Shown here in pieces: positions 51,612-63,329 of a stretch of 64,000 nt of DNA; position 1 is the stretch's first letter; every line of letters starts with the position of its first letter. The position numbers and the translations under genes were made by a program. The notes under the pieces are model-generated. The model was not told the DNA's origin. It did no database searches and saw only the letters and a list, made by a program, of their open reading frames with translations. The DNA comes from Bolinopsis microptera. Taxonomy: Eukaryota > Ctenophora > Tentaculata > Lobata > Bolinopsidae. The stretch is from assembly GCF_026151205.1 (NCBI RefSeq), contig NC_087080.1, positions 567,812 through 631,811 on the forward strand, written 5' to 3'.

Positions 51612-54132
51612 GTAGTCTGACACGTTTAGAGGGGGACAACACACCAACCTGCTAGTAGTCTGACACGTTTAGCGGGGGACAACACACCAACCTGCTAGTA
51701 GTCTGACACGTTTAGAGGGGGACAACACACCAACCTGCTAGTAGTCTGACACGTTTAGCGGGGGACAACACACCAACCTGCTAGTAGTCTGACACGTTTA
51801 GAGGGGGACAACACACCAACCTGCTAGTAGTCTGACACGTTTAGAGGGGGACAACACACCAACCTGCTAGTAGTCTGACACGTTTAGAGGGGGACAACAC
51901 ACCAACCTGCTAGTAGTCTGACACGTTTAGAGGGGGACAACACACCAACCTGCTAGTAGTCTGACACGTTTAGAGGGGGACAACACACCAACCTGCTAGT
52001 AGTCTGACACGTTTAGAGGGGGACAACACACCAACCTGCTAGTAGTCTGACACGTTTAGCGGGGGACAACACACCAACCTGCTAGTAGTCTGACACGTTT
52101 AGATGGGGACAACACACCAACCTGCTAGTAGTCTGACACGTTTAGAGGGGGACAACACACCAACCTGCTAGTAGTCTGACACGTTTAGAGGGGGACAACA
52201 CACCAACCTGCTAGTAGTCTGACACGTTTAGAGGGGGACAACACACCAACCTGCTAGTAGTCTGACACGTTTAGAGGGGGACAACACACCAACCTGCTAG
52301 TAGTCTGACACGTTTAGATGGGGACAACACACCAACCTGCTAGTAGTCTGACACGTTTAGAGGGGGACAACACACCAACCTGCTAGTAGTCTGACACGTT
52401 TAGAGGGGGACAACACACCAACCTGCTAGTAGTCTGACACGTTTAGAGGGGGACAACACACCAACCTGCTAGTAGTCTGACACGTTTAGAGGGGGACAAC
52501 ACACCAACCTGCTAGTAGTCTGACACGTTTAGCGGGGGACAACACACCAACCTGCTAGTAGTCTGACACGTTTAGAGGGGGACAACACACCAACCTGCTG
52601 GTAGTCTGACACGTTTAGAGGGGGACAACACACCAACCTGCTGGTAGTCTGACACGTTTAGCGGGGGACAACACACCAACCTGCTAGTAGTCTGACACGT
52701 TTAGAGGGGGACAACACACCAACCTGCTGGTAGTCTGACACGTTTAGAGGGGGACAACACACCAACCTGCTGGTAGTCTGACACGTTTAGCGGGGGACAA
52801 CACACCAACCTGCTAGTAGTCTGACACGTTTAGAGGGGGACAACACACCAACCTGCTGGTAGTCTGACACGTTTAGCGGGGGACAACACACCAACCTGCT
52901 AGTAGTCTGACACGTTTAGAGGGGGACAACACACCAACCTGCTGGTAGTCTGACACGTTTAGAGGGGGACAACACACCAACCTGCTAGTAGTCTGACACG
53001 TTTAGAGGGGGACAACACACCAACCTGCTAGTAGTCTGACACGTTTAGAGGGGGACAACACACCAACCTGCTAGTAGTCTGACACGTTTAGAGGGGGACA
53101 ACACACCAACCTGCTAGTAGTCTGACACGTTTAGCGGGGGACAACACACCAACCTGCTAGTAGTCTGACACGTTTAGAGGGGGACAACACACCAACCTGC
53201 TAGTAGTCTGACACGTTTAGAGGGGGACAACACACCAACCTGCTAGTAGTCTGACACGTTTAGAGGGGGACAACACACCAACCTGCTAGTAGTCTGACAC
53301 GTTTAGAGGGGGACAACACACCAACCTGCTAGTAGTCTGACACGTTTAGAGGGGGACAACACACCAACCTGCTAGTAGTCTGACACGTTTAGCGGGGGAC
53401 AACACACCAACCTGCTAGTAGTCTGACACGTTTAGAGGGGGACAACACACCAACCTGCTAGTAGTCTGACACGTTTAGAGGGGGACAACACACCAACCTG
53501 CTAGTAGTCTGACACGTTTAGAGGGGGACAACACACCAACCTGCTAGTAGTCTGACACGTTTAGCGGGGGACAACACACCAACCTGCTAGTAGTCTGACA
53601 CGTTTAGAGGGGGACAACACACCAACCTGCTAGTAGTCTGACACGTTTAGAGGGGGACAACACACCAACCTGCTAGTAGTCTGACACGTTTAGAGGGGGA
53701 CAACACACCAACCTGCTAGTAGTCTGACACGTTTAGAGGGGGACAACACACCAACCTGCTAGTAGTCTGACACGTTTAGAGGGGGACAACACACCAACCT
53801 GCTAGTAGTCTGACACGTTTAGAGGGGGACAACACACCAACCTGCTAGTAGTCTGACACGTTTAGCGGGGGACAACACACCAACCTGCTAGTAGTCTGAC
53901 ACGTTTAGAGGGGGACAACACATCAACCTGCTAGTAGTCTGACACGTTTAGAGGGGGACAACACACCAACCTGCTAGTAGTCTGACACGTTTAGCGGGGG
54001 ACAACACACCAACCTGCTAGTAGTCTGACACGTTTAGAGGGGGACAACACACCAACCTGCTAGTAGTCTGACACGTTTAGAGGGGGACAACACACCAACC
54101 TGCTAGTAGTCTGACACGTTTAGCGGGGGACA
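51612..54132 (+). repeat. 43-bp satellite, right block, ~58 copies
   Basis: Same unit and variants as the left block. Ends in GGGGGACAGAAAAC. Confidence 0.98.
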
Positions 54133-54254
54133 GAAAACTTATCAAACCTAAAACAAGAACGTATCTATAACATAATCAAATGGAACTGAAGACATATTAA
54201 CCATAACATAAAACACTAATGGTTAAAAGGAAAGAAGGAAGGAAGGGTATGGCT

Positions 54255-54760
54255 ACAGCACTTGTGTATATTCGCTACAGCACCTGTGTATATTCGTTAC
54301 AGCACGTGTGTATATTCGCTACAGCACGTGTGTAGCTATGGTAACGTGTGTATATTCGCCACAGCACGTGTGTAGCTATGGTAACGTGTGTATATTCGCC
54401 ACAGCACGTGTGTAGCTATGTTAACGTGTGTATATTCGCTACAGCACGTGTGTAGCTATGGTAACGTGTGTATATTCGCTACAGCACGTGTGTAGCTATG
54501 GTAATGTGTATATTCGCCACAGCACGTGTGTAGCTATGGTAACGTGTGTATATTCGCTACAGCACGTGTGTAGCTATGGTAATGTGTATATTCGCTACAG
54601 CACGTGTGTAGCTATGGTAACGTGTGTATATTCGCCACAGCACGTGTGTAGCTATGGTAACGTGTGTATATTCGCTACAGCACGTGTGTAGCTATGGTAA
54701 CGTGTGTATATTCGCCACAGCACGTGTGTAGCCATGGTGACGTGTGTATATTCGCTACCT
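54255..54760 (+). repeat. 40-bp repeat GTGTATATTCGCTACAGCAC GTGTGTAGCTATGGTAAC
   Basis: About 13 copies with CTACAG/CCACAG variants. Contains CACGTG and GTAGCTATGGTAAC (X-box-like). Confidence 0.96.
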
Positions 54761-54837
54761 GGAGGAGATAATATCTCTGATAGTGATCACACATTTGTTT
54801 AGACTGGGAAACATAAATGTGCGAGGTTATAAATATA

Positions 54838-55243
54838 GCAGGGGGGGGGGGCGTCAATCTCATAAACATACATAAATACCTTATACATATACCTATTTTG
54901 AAATCGGAGGGAATAATAGGTATTTATAGGCATTTATACCAAATATCGTCTAGGGCAGCTAAAAGTTACTTATTGAAATTTTAGGTGAAAATATCATGAC
55001 AAGATTTTTACTTAAAAATGTTTGATAAAAATTGGTTTTAAAACTTGATATCAACCCCCTCATGCAGTCAAAACACTTTTAAACACTTAGAATTGAATAT
55101 AGTGTGTTAAAAGTGGGAAAAATACTGAAAAAACAACAAAACCTTTAAATAACCATAAATTTATACATAAATACCTATATACCTATTTTGAAATCGGAGG
55201 GAATTACAGGTATTTATGAGGTTGATGCCCCCCCCCCCCCCCT
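54838..55243. mobile_element. Foldback element with poly-G / poly-C ends
   Basis: Left end G11 then CGTCAATCTCATAAACATAC; right end ...GGTATTTATGAGGTTGATGC plus poly-C, its inverse. CCTATTTTGAAATCGGAGGGAA occurs inside twice (54893, 55185), with AGGTATTTAT following. About 400 bp, no coding. The right end has been amplified into the adjoining array. Confidence 0.6.
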
Positions 55244-56020
55244 ATACTTATAGCTACTAATTATAGGTATTTATGAGGTTGATGCCCCCCCCCCCCTATA
55301 CTTATAGCTACTAATTATAGGTATTTATGAGGTTGATGCCCCCCCCCCTATACTTATAGCTACTAATTATAGGTATTTATGAGGTTGATGCCCCCCCCCC
55401 TATACTTATAGCTACTAATTATAGGTATTTATGAGGTTGATGCCCCCCCCCCCCTATACTTATAGCTACTAATTATAGGTATTTATGAGGTTGATGCCCC
55501 CCCCCCCTATACTTATAGCTACTAATTATAGGTATTTATGAGGTTGATGCCCCCCCCCCCCCCTATACTTATAGCTACTAATTATAGGTATTTATGAGGT
55601 TGATGCCCCCCCCCCTATACTTATAGCTACTAATTATAGGTATTTATGAGGTTGATGCCCCCCCCCCCCCTATACTTATAGCTACTAATTATAGGTATTT
55701 ATGAGGTTGATGCCCCCCCTATACTTATAGCTACTAATTATAGGTATTTATGAGGTTGATGCCCCCCCCCCCCTATACTTATAGCTACTAATTATAGGTA
55801 TTTATGAGGTTGATGCCCCCCCCCCCCCCTATACTTATAGCTACTAATTATAGGTATTTATGAGGTTGATGCCCCCCCCCCCCCCCTATACTTATAGCTA
55901 CTAATTAATAATTATAGGTATTTATGAGGTTGATGCCCCCCCCCCCCCCCCTATACTTATAGCTACTAATTATAGGTATTTATGAGGTTGATGCCCCCCC
56001 CCCCCCCTATAGCTACTGTT
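55203..56020 (+). repeat. ~52-bp repeat with poly-C of varying length
   Basis: Fifteen or so units of TATACTTATAGCTACTAATT ATAGGTATTTATGAGGTTGATG plus C(7-17). Only the C-run length varies much, so units are young and slippage-prone. Confidence 0.97.
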
Positions 56021-57100
56021 TTCCTTAGGTACTGATTGGGTGTCAGTTACTTGATGGTGACGAGTAGCTATGGTGACGAGTAGCTATGGTAACCTAAATT
56101 GCTCCAATACTGAGGCTGCTCTTATCGGTGTTTGGACTTGACCGATGTTAACACTTAATGAATTGGTATTGACGAAGATTAGTTAGATCAACTACCACAC
56201 CAAGAATGTACTTTTACAGGGTGATTGATATCCTCGACACAGACACCCTCTACCACCTCCAACCTCAACCTCCTCCACCCTCAACCTCCTCCAACCACCC
56301 TCCACCCCTCCCCTCCCTCCCTCCACCTCCTCCCCTCCAACTCCAACAATGTGAGAAAGCGAAACGAAAAGAAGAACAGGCTGTTACTGAGAAATATAAT
56401 ATAATGTGCACAGATGTCCAGGTAGCAGTATTTGAGCAGGTAGCAGCTTATTAAACTATTAACTATCAGAAGGTAGTTGCGAGTCTTGGTATGATAGTAA
56501 GCAATGACTAATATATATAATATATATGACAATAGCGACTCTAGAGTGTAGACCCAACGTACAGGACATGCGGACAAGCACACTTGTTTAACGCACTTCA
56601 ATTTACTATTGTTTTTAGCCCACGCTTAAAATCTTAAAATCTCATTTACACGACAGTAAAAGTAATTCATGTTAACTTTAAACAGAAAGGCTTCTAACAC
56701 TGGGTCAGATCGCCGAGATCTCACCGTCTAGTAGACTTATCAGACGGTAAACTGCTTGTCTTGTATATAATATTACGTCACTCACATAATATTATTAAAT
56801 CAAATTTGCAAAACCACTCAGGTGTGATGTGATGCCCAGATAGTATTCGTATATATACAGTATAATATAGTATATAGTACAGTTTCCCAGATATTTAGAG
56901 CCTTATTACTTAATGAATTACACAGTTGTAGAATCTAATGAGTTGCCTAATTGGTTACTAGCAAAGTGACAACTTTTTACCAGAAACAGAGTCTCACTAC
57001 AAATAAATATGGGCTCTAAATAATTGACCCCTCCCTACATCTTGTACAAAATACTGGATGATCTTGACACTAAAACTAAAATACAATAAAAAGAAGAGGC
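56021..57100. other. No gene seen
   Basis: Unique DNA with a pyrimidine-rich stretch (56235-56345) that makes a poly-proline frame of no recognisable family. Confidence 0.45.
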
Positions 57101-57104
57101 AACC

Positions 57105-57295
57105 TGTTATCATAGCAACTCGTAAACATAGCAACATGTCACCATGACAACACGTCACCATGGCAACACGTCACCATGGCTACCCGTCACCATAACAACC
57201 CGTTGCCATAGCAACACGTTACCATACCAACACGTTACCATAGCTACACGTTACCATAGAAACACGTTACCATAGCAACACGTTACCATGGTAGA
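57105..57295 (+). promoter_or_regulatory. 16-bp array of RFX X-box-like sites
   Basis: About twelve units of ACGTTACCATAGCAAC. At least two are perfect matches to GTTRCCATRGYAAC (57202-57215, 57266-57279), others are one base off. RFX/DAF-19 factors bind this consensus in ciliary genes. Function here is unproven and the array may be only a satellite. Confidence 0.5.
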
Positions 57296-57544
57296 GATTT
57301 CAGCAAACAGGTCGCAACACTGCCACTCAACACTGTACAGCTAATAAAAAGTTATACACTTTATATTAAGTTATACACCAGCCAGTCTACAGACCTATGT
57401 AGTATGTAGTTCTATAGGTATTGAACTTTCTGCAGGTATTAAATTTACGACCGGAGCTGAATTCCTAGCGTGCCGGGGATATGTTACCATAGTTACAAGG
57501 AAATAACCATGGTAACAAGGGATATGTTTTTACTTGCAGCGACA

Positions 57545-58200
57545 CGACTCATTGATGCACTCGTTGAAGCACTCAACTGAAGCACTCACTGAAGCACTCA
57601 CTGAAGCACTCACTGAAGCAGTCAACTGAAGCACTCATTGATGCACTCGTTGAAGCAGTCAACTGAAGCACTCATTGATGCACTCGTTGAAGCACTTAAC
57701 TGAAGCACTCAACTGAAGCACTCATTGATGCATTCGTTGAAGCACTCAACTGAAGCAATCAACTAAAGCACTCAACTGAAGCACTCAACTGAAGCACTCA
57801 TTGATGCACTCGTTCAAGCACTTAACTGAAGCACTCACCGAAGCACTCACTGAAGCACTCAACTGAAGCACTCATCCAAGCACTCACTGAAGCACTCACT
57901 GAAGCACTCAACTGAAGCACTCACTGAAGCAGTCAACTGAAGCACTCAACTGAAGCACTCATTGAAGCACTCACTGAAGCACTCAACTGAAGCACTCAAC
58001 TGAAGCACTCAACTGAAGCAGTCAACTGAAGCACTTAACTGAAGCACTCAACTGAAGCACTCATTGATGCACTCGTTGAAGCACTCAACTGAAGCACTCA
58101 TTGATGCACTCGTTGAAGCACTCAACTGAAGCACTCATTGATGCACTCGTTGAAGCACTCAACTTAAGCACTCACTGAAGCACTCACTGAAGCACTCACT
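57545..58200 (+). repeat. 12-14-bp repeat ACTGAAGCACTCA
   Basis: About 50 irregular units with ATTGATGCACTCGTTGAAGC variants recurring as a ~50-bp higher-order block. Confidence 0.95.
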
Positions 58201-59832
58201 GACGGGTCTGTACTTTATGGACCCTTTCTAGATACTAGTAATATCTTATTCCATTAACTTAATTATAGAGGATAATTTATTAACTTAATAAGTTATAGTA
58301 TAAATTATATCACACTACTAATGTAGTTTACAGTTTAGTTCACTAATTTCTGGTTCCATCTCCGGTAAGTAACGTCAAAATGTTTAACAAAATGAGAAAC
58401 AGTGTAAAGTTATAGACTGATGCGAAACAATATAGTGTAAAATTATAAACTGATGCGAAAGAATACAGCGAATGAATATAAATGTAATGCAAGAAAAGTT
58501 TAATTTTGCCAACAAAGAAGAATTTATCATACTAGTAACCACATATTATAAAGTACTTAAGTACAAAGAAACTTTAAAAACAAACACTCAGAAGCAGGGA
58601 GCCAACAAAAAGCGGTGGAATTGTTTTGAGAGGGACTTAAACATTACCTTATAAAGTAATGTTACCATGGTAACACTACCATATAAGGTAATGTTCTTGA
58701 CTTGAGTCCCCTCTCTGATAACGTGACCGATAGTCCCTTCTGTTGTGTGAAGTAACAAAAAGTATCGCTAGCAGACATGTGGCGATAACAAGCAGTCAAT
58801 ATCCACAACTCTTCCTTCTCAAACAATCCTCATCTTTATATTAGAAAATATTCATACTGATCAGGAATTTAACCGCACAATGCTATCTATTCTTATTGGT
58901 TAAAATATAGAGTTGGTTTGCGGTTATTATGTTTTCATTTGAGGTCAGGTGAATACTGTCGACAGTGTCTCGGAGTAAATGTTTACTCGCGCGGCATTAC
59001 GAAAACCTATAGAATAACGTGTACTCCTTCATAAATATTCCCTTATAAAAAGGGAGAAATTTCCATAAAACTGTAGGCCAAACCACGAAAGTATTTGAAG
59101 TCTCTCTAATTATTCCTCAGTTATAACAAAAGTGTTGTAGAGTGAAGTTGTAATGTAGTTACCGTGATTATTCAAGAAATATTTTCACAGGACGGTGTCG
59201 CGGTGTGCTTAGTGTGCTACTCACCTCACAACAACAGGTCAGAGACAGACGGGACTGTTACCATGGTTACTTATGTTGGGATTATTCAAATTAGCAGTAA
59301 TTTATTCAGACACAAAACCATTTAATATTCAGAAAGGGACCCGGTTGTTTGCGTATACCGAGGGAATATCTGTTACCATGGTAACGCCCTGTATTATAAC
59401 AGAACGATATTTGTACTATTTTCGTCTGGCATAATCCGGAGTGAACTTTGAATATTTTATATAAGTTGTATCTTACTTAACATGTTCAGATAACTACTAT
59501 ATAGGTATCAAATCTCAACAAGCCTTCTAAAATATGTGGGGAAAAGGACAAGGTCAGCTTCTTTGATTTCATATTATATGAAATTCCTATTTCCCTAAAT
59601 CCCACTTCTCGAAGTTTTTAATTTTCCAATTTTTCGCTCTCGCTATAATGCAGTACATATCGTTACCATAGTAACCATATCGTCAATCTTTCACAAGCTG
59701 ATAAGCATGAAATGTAGATAATATCTATATTATATAGAATGTTAGATCCTCTAACAAAACACATTTCACTTCTAAATATACAGGATAAAGAAGTAATTAC
59801 AATAAAAATCGCAGTTTATAGGGATCCTATAC
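58201..59832. other. No confident gene
   Basis: AT-rich unique DNA with perfect GTTACCATGGTAAC at 58661-58674 and 59372-59385. A possible 30-nt minus exon near 59206-59235 (before GTGAGTAGC) is too short to call. Confidence 0.4.
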
Positions 59833-59989
59833 AATTATAAAGTAACCACGGTTGCCGCGTTGCTATGGTAACTAACCTGTACCATGGACTGAAGTATGAT
59901 CATGTTATTATAGTTAATTATAAAGTAACCACGGTTGCCGCGTTGCTATGGTAACTAACCTGTACCATGGACTGAAGTATGATCATGTT
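59833..59989 (-). repeat. 83-bp tandem duplication of an exon end and its splice donor
   Basis: 59833-59906 and 59916-59989 are essentially identical. In the gene sense both read ATGATCATACTTCAGTCCAT GGTACAG|GTTAGTTACCATAGC. Two copies only. Confidence 0.93.
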
Positions 59990-60098
59990 TTTATGCTCCC
60001 TCTCGCACAGTAGTCGGATATAAAGAGCAGGTATGTTAAAGGAGGTAGCTAGCTCAAACATCTCCTCACTAACACGCAGGCTACGTGATAGTTGTTGT
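59960..60098 (-). CDS. Exon of unrecognised gene (EEMFELATSFNIPALY)
   Basis: Acceptor GCTTTTTCAG|, donor GGTACAG|GTTAGT. 139 nt. Its last ~28 bases plus donor are duplicated once downstream (59833-59906). Confidence 0.8.
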
Positions 60099-63000
60099 CT
60101 GAAAAAGCGTTTAGCAACAGGGAGTAACCATAGTAACAAGGGAGTAACCATAGTAACAAGGAGTATTTATCAAAGTAACAAGGGAATAACCATAGTAACA
60201 AGGGAATCACCATGCTAACAAGGGGCTACCTAATGTTTGCGCAATTAAAGGGGTAAAAGTGACAAAATTTCAAAATATAGTATATGTATGGAATGCAAAA
60301 GGAGAGTTGCCATGGAAACAATAAGTAAAAATATATCTATTCGGTTAAACTTACCTTAAATTGAAGTGATACCTCTGTCTATTGATATTTCCCAACACAT
60401 CCCTGAAAGATACTATTAAACGAAGGGCCGATGATTTGCCAACTTTAATCATAGTATATATGTAGTATAGTAGTATAGTAGTAGTATATAGTATAGTAGG
60501 GTATAGTAGTATAGTACTTATACTATATAATAAGAAAACACTATGTTTTTTGTTGTGAGCGTTGAAATATACAAGTCAGTAGTGATGTCGCCCAAAGGTA
60601 ATTATATAATTAGTCTAACGATTGAAAGTAGTCATGAAAACGATGTTTCAATTTTCACAACTACAATTAATTACATTTATTGAGGTGATAATCCCTGGTG
60701 GATGGCCGTAAAAAGGGATTATCACCTCAATAAATGTAATTAATTGTAGCTGTGAAAATTGAAACATCGCTTTCATGACTACTTTCAATAATACTATGTT
60801 TACAGTACAATCTTCACTTTTCTAAATCTGAAATACGCTGTATATAGTAATAATTGTAGTAACCATGGCAACCATAATAACCATAGTAACCATAGTAACA
60901 ACTCACTTGAAGTGTGTGTTCTTGTAATCGTCCTCGTTGTAACTCATCTGAGGAGTTAATTTTGACAGCATGTTCCTCAACATAGCTCTACAACAGAAGC
61001 AACATACACAGTGCGGTACAGTGCGGCGAGGGTGCGGATTTTCATTGATTAAGCTGCTTTAAGGTTATCACATTAGATTAGGCAGGCAGTGGTCCATCCC
61101 TAATTTTTAGTGAAACTTGTTTTCGAGATAACAACTTAACAACAAACTAGACCCCGTGACTTTTGAGAGGGTCCCAGACCCCACCGGTGCTCACGGTGCA
61201 GCCATGCCCATATTTGGTCCTTTTTGGCTTTTTCGGCCCAATTATTTCAAATCACCTTGACATGACCGAAACCCAAAATGTACCAACTAGTACCAAAATG
61301 TACCAACTAGTACCAAAATGTACCAATTCTAATGAATTATAAAATTGTGCAGAAGGTTTTGAACTGTGCGCAAGAGTGGAAAAACAACTGATACCTTGAA
61401 TATGTGCGGAAAACAGCCAATAGTGCGAATACGCAGCCAATACTACTATGTACAATACAGTATATACGACAGTGTATATTACAGTGTATTTACAGTATAT
61501 ACTACAGTGTATTTACAGTATATACTACAGTGTATTTACAGTATATACTACAATGTATACTACAGTGTATAATACAGTGTATAATACAGTGTATGCTACA
61601 GTGTATACTACAATGTATACTACAATGTACAATACAGTGTATACTATAGTGTATACTACTATGTACAATACAGTGTATGCTACTATGTACAATACAGTGT
61701 ATATTACTATGTACAATACAGTGTATATTACTTTGTACAATACAGTGTATATTACTATGTACAATACAGTGTATACTACAATGTACACTACTATGTATAC
61801 TACAGTGTATACTACTATGTATACTACAGTGTATACTAAAAGTTGAAAATAGGGGACTCCTAGTGTTCACTATACGAAATAGCTGAGACTAGAGACGATT
61901 CAGTGTATAAAACAAGCTAGCTGTAAAAGTAACACTCGCTGACAAGATGAAGTGTACTATTAAGTACAGTGAACATAGTAACCATAGCAACACATACCAT
62001 ACATACTATTACAACATACCATACATACATACGTACCACTACTAAAAATATAAAGTACATACCACTACTAACACTGCAAAGTACATACCACTACTAAAAG
62101 TACAAAGTACATATCACTACTAAAAGTACAAAGTACATACCACTACTAAAACTACAAAGTACATACCACTACTAAAACTACAAAGTACATACCACTACTA
62201 AAACTACAAAGTACATACCACTACTAAAACTACAAAGTACATACCACTACTAAAACTACAAAGTACATACCACTACTAACACTACAAAGTACATACCACT
62301 ACTAACACTACAAAGTACATACCACTACTAACACTACAAAGTACATACCACTACTAAACCTACAAAGTGCATACCACTACTAACACTACAAAGTACATAC
62401 CACTACTAACACTGCAAAGTACATACCACTACTAACACTACAAAGTACATACCACTACTAAAACTACAAAGTACATACCACTACTAAACCTACAAAGTAC
62501 ATACCACTACTAACACTACAAAGTACATACCACTACTAAAACTACAAAGTACATACCACTACTAAACCTACAAAGTACATACCACTACTAACACTACAAA
62601 GTACATACCACTAATAAAACTACAAAGTACATACCACTACTAACACTACAAAGTACATACCACTACTAACACTACAAAGTACATACCACTACTAACACTA
62701 CAAAGTACATACCACTACTAAAACTACAAAGTACATACCACTACTAAAACTACAAAGTACATACCACTACTAACACTACAAAGTACATACCACTACTAAA
62801 ACTACAAAGTACATACCACTACTAAAACTACAAAGTACATACCACTACTAAACCTACAAAGTGCATACCACTACTAACACTACAAAGTACATACCACTAC
62901 TAAAAGTACAAAGTACATACCACTTCTAAAACTACAAAGTACATACCACTACTAAAACTACAAAGTACATACCACTACTAACACTGCAAAGTACATACCA

Positions 63001-63280
63001 CTACTAAAACTACAAAGTACATACCACTACTAACACTACAAAGTACATACCACTACTAAAAGTACAAAGTACATACCACTACTAAAACTACAAAGTACAT
63101 ACCACTACTAACACTACAAAGTACATACCACTACTAAAACTACAAAGTACATACCACTACTAAAATTACAAATTACATACCACTACTAACACTACACTAT
63201 TAATCACTAGCTGATGCCGGTATTATTATATATAGATAGATTTACCAACCTCTTATCTTCAACTGTCAAGTTACTTTGAG
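59960..63280 (-). CDS. Unrecognised gene, four minus-strand exons
   Basis: Exons 63280-63250 (tentative), 60987-60907, 60402-60355, 60098-59960 join in phase: QSNLTVEDKRAMLRNMLSKL..., YNEDDYKNTHFK, DVLGNINRQRYHFNL, then RQQLSRSLRVSEEMFELATS...YIRLLCEREHKN...SMVQ. Composition and splice sites are convincing, but I do not recognise the family. It could be an upstream part of the INPP4 gene, same strand, which would nest the K+ channel in an intron. Phases require at least one unseen exon for that. No stop codon is reached, so it continues below 59960. Confidence 0.7.
60118..60215 (+). repeat. 18-bp repeat GGGAGTAACCATAGTAACAA
   Basis: About five copies, ending some 20 bases upstream of the acceptor of exon 60098-59960 in the gene sense. 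Confidence 0.9.
60355..60402 (-). CDS. Exon of unrecognised gene (DVLGNINRQRYHFNL)
   Basis: Forty-eight nt between TATCTTTCAG| and |GTAAGT; both phases match neighbours. Confidence 0.75.
60456..60535 (+). repeat. TATAGTAG simple repeat
   Basis: Short AT-rich low-complexity tract. Confidence 0.85.
60621..60789. mobile_element. Near-perfect hairpin, 75-bp arms, 19-bp spacer (MITE-like)
   Basis: Left arm 60621-60695 and right arm 60715-60789 pair with about two mismatches. Ends ATTGAAAGTAGTCATGAAA / TTTCATGACTACTTTCAAT. No target duplication seen. Lies in the intron between exons 60987-60907 and 60402-60355, so it could fold in the transcript. Confidence 0.85.
60907..60987 (-). CDS. Exon of unrecognised gene (AMLRNMLSKLTPQMSYNEDD)
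   Basis: Eighty-one nt between CTGTTGTAG| and |GTGAGT. The intron then starts with GTTACTATG repeats six bases in. Confidence 0.78.
61100..61250. mobile_element. Second copy of the dispersed repeat at 22180-22310
   Basis: Shares GTGAAACTTG, TTTTCGAGATAAC, ACTTTTGAG, GGGTCCC(A/G)GACCC and GCCCATATTTGGTCC in the same order, diverged between. Family unknown. Confidence 0.6.
61440..61842 (+). repeat. TATACTACAGTGTA / TACAATACAGTGTA repeat
   Basis: About 30 irregular ~10-15-bp units, with a 21-bp subfamily (TTTACAGTATATACTACAG). Open in several frames by chance. Confidence 0.93.
62020..63195 (+). repeat. 26-bp repeat ACTAAAACTACAAAGTACAT ACCACT
   Basis: About 45 copies with AAAACT, ACACTA and AAAGTA variants mixed. 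In intron 60988-63249 of the unrecognised gene if the tentative exon is real. Confidence 0.97.
63250..63280 (-). CDS. Tentative 31-nt exon (QSNLTVEDKR)
   Basis: AACAG| ... AAGAG|GTTGGT; phase fits the exon at 60987. The donor is weak and the exon very short, so this is a guess. Confidence 0.4.
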
Positions 63281-63329
63281 CTGTTATTTACCATCATAAC
63301 TACACAGTTACTCCATATACATTATACAT

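Noticed and set aside
43550-54132. CRISPR-like regularly spaced repeat
   Set aside because: The whole 43-bp unit is conserved and there are no unique spacers; eukaryotic context.
56206-56454. 82-residue poly-proline frame
   Set aside because: Driven by a pyrimidine-rich tract; no homology pattern or clear splice sites.
58472-58654. 60-residue Lys/Asn-rich frame
   Set aside because: AT-rich chance frame without splice or homology support.
61404-61886. Tyr/Cys/Ile-rich repeat frames on both strands
   Set aside because: Simple TACAGTGTA repeat, no protein character.
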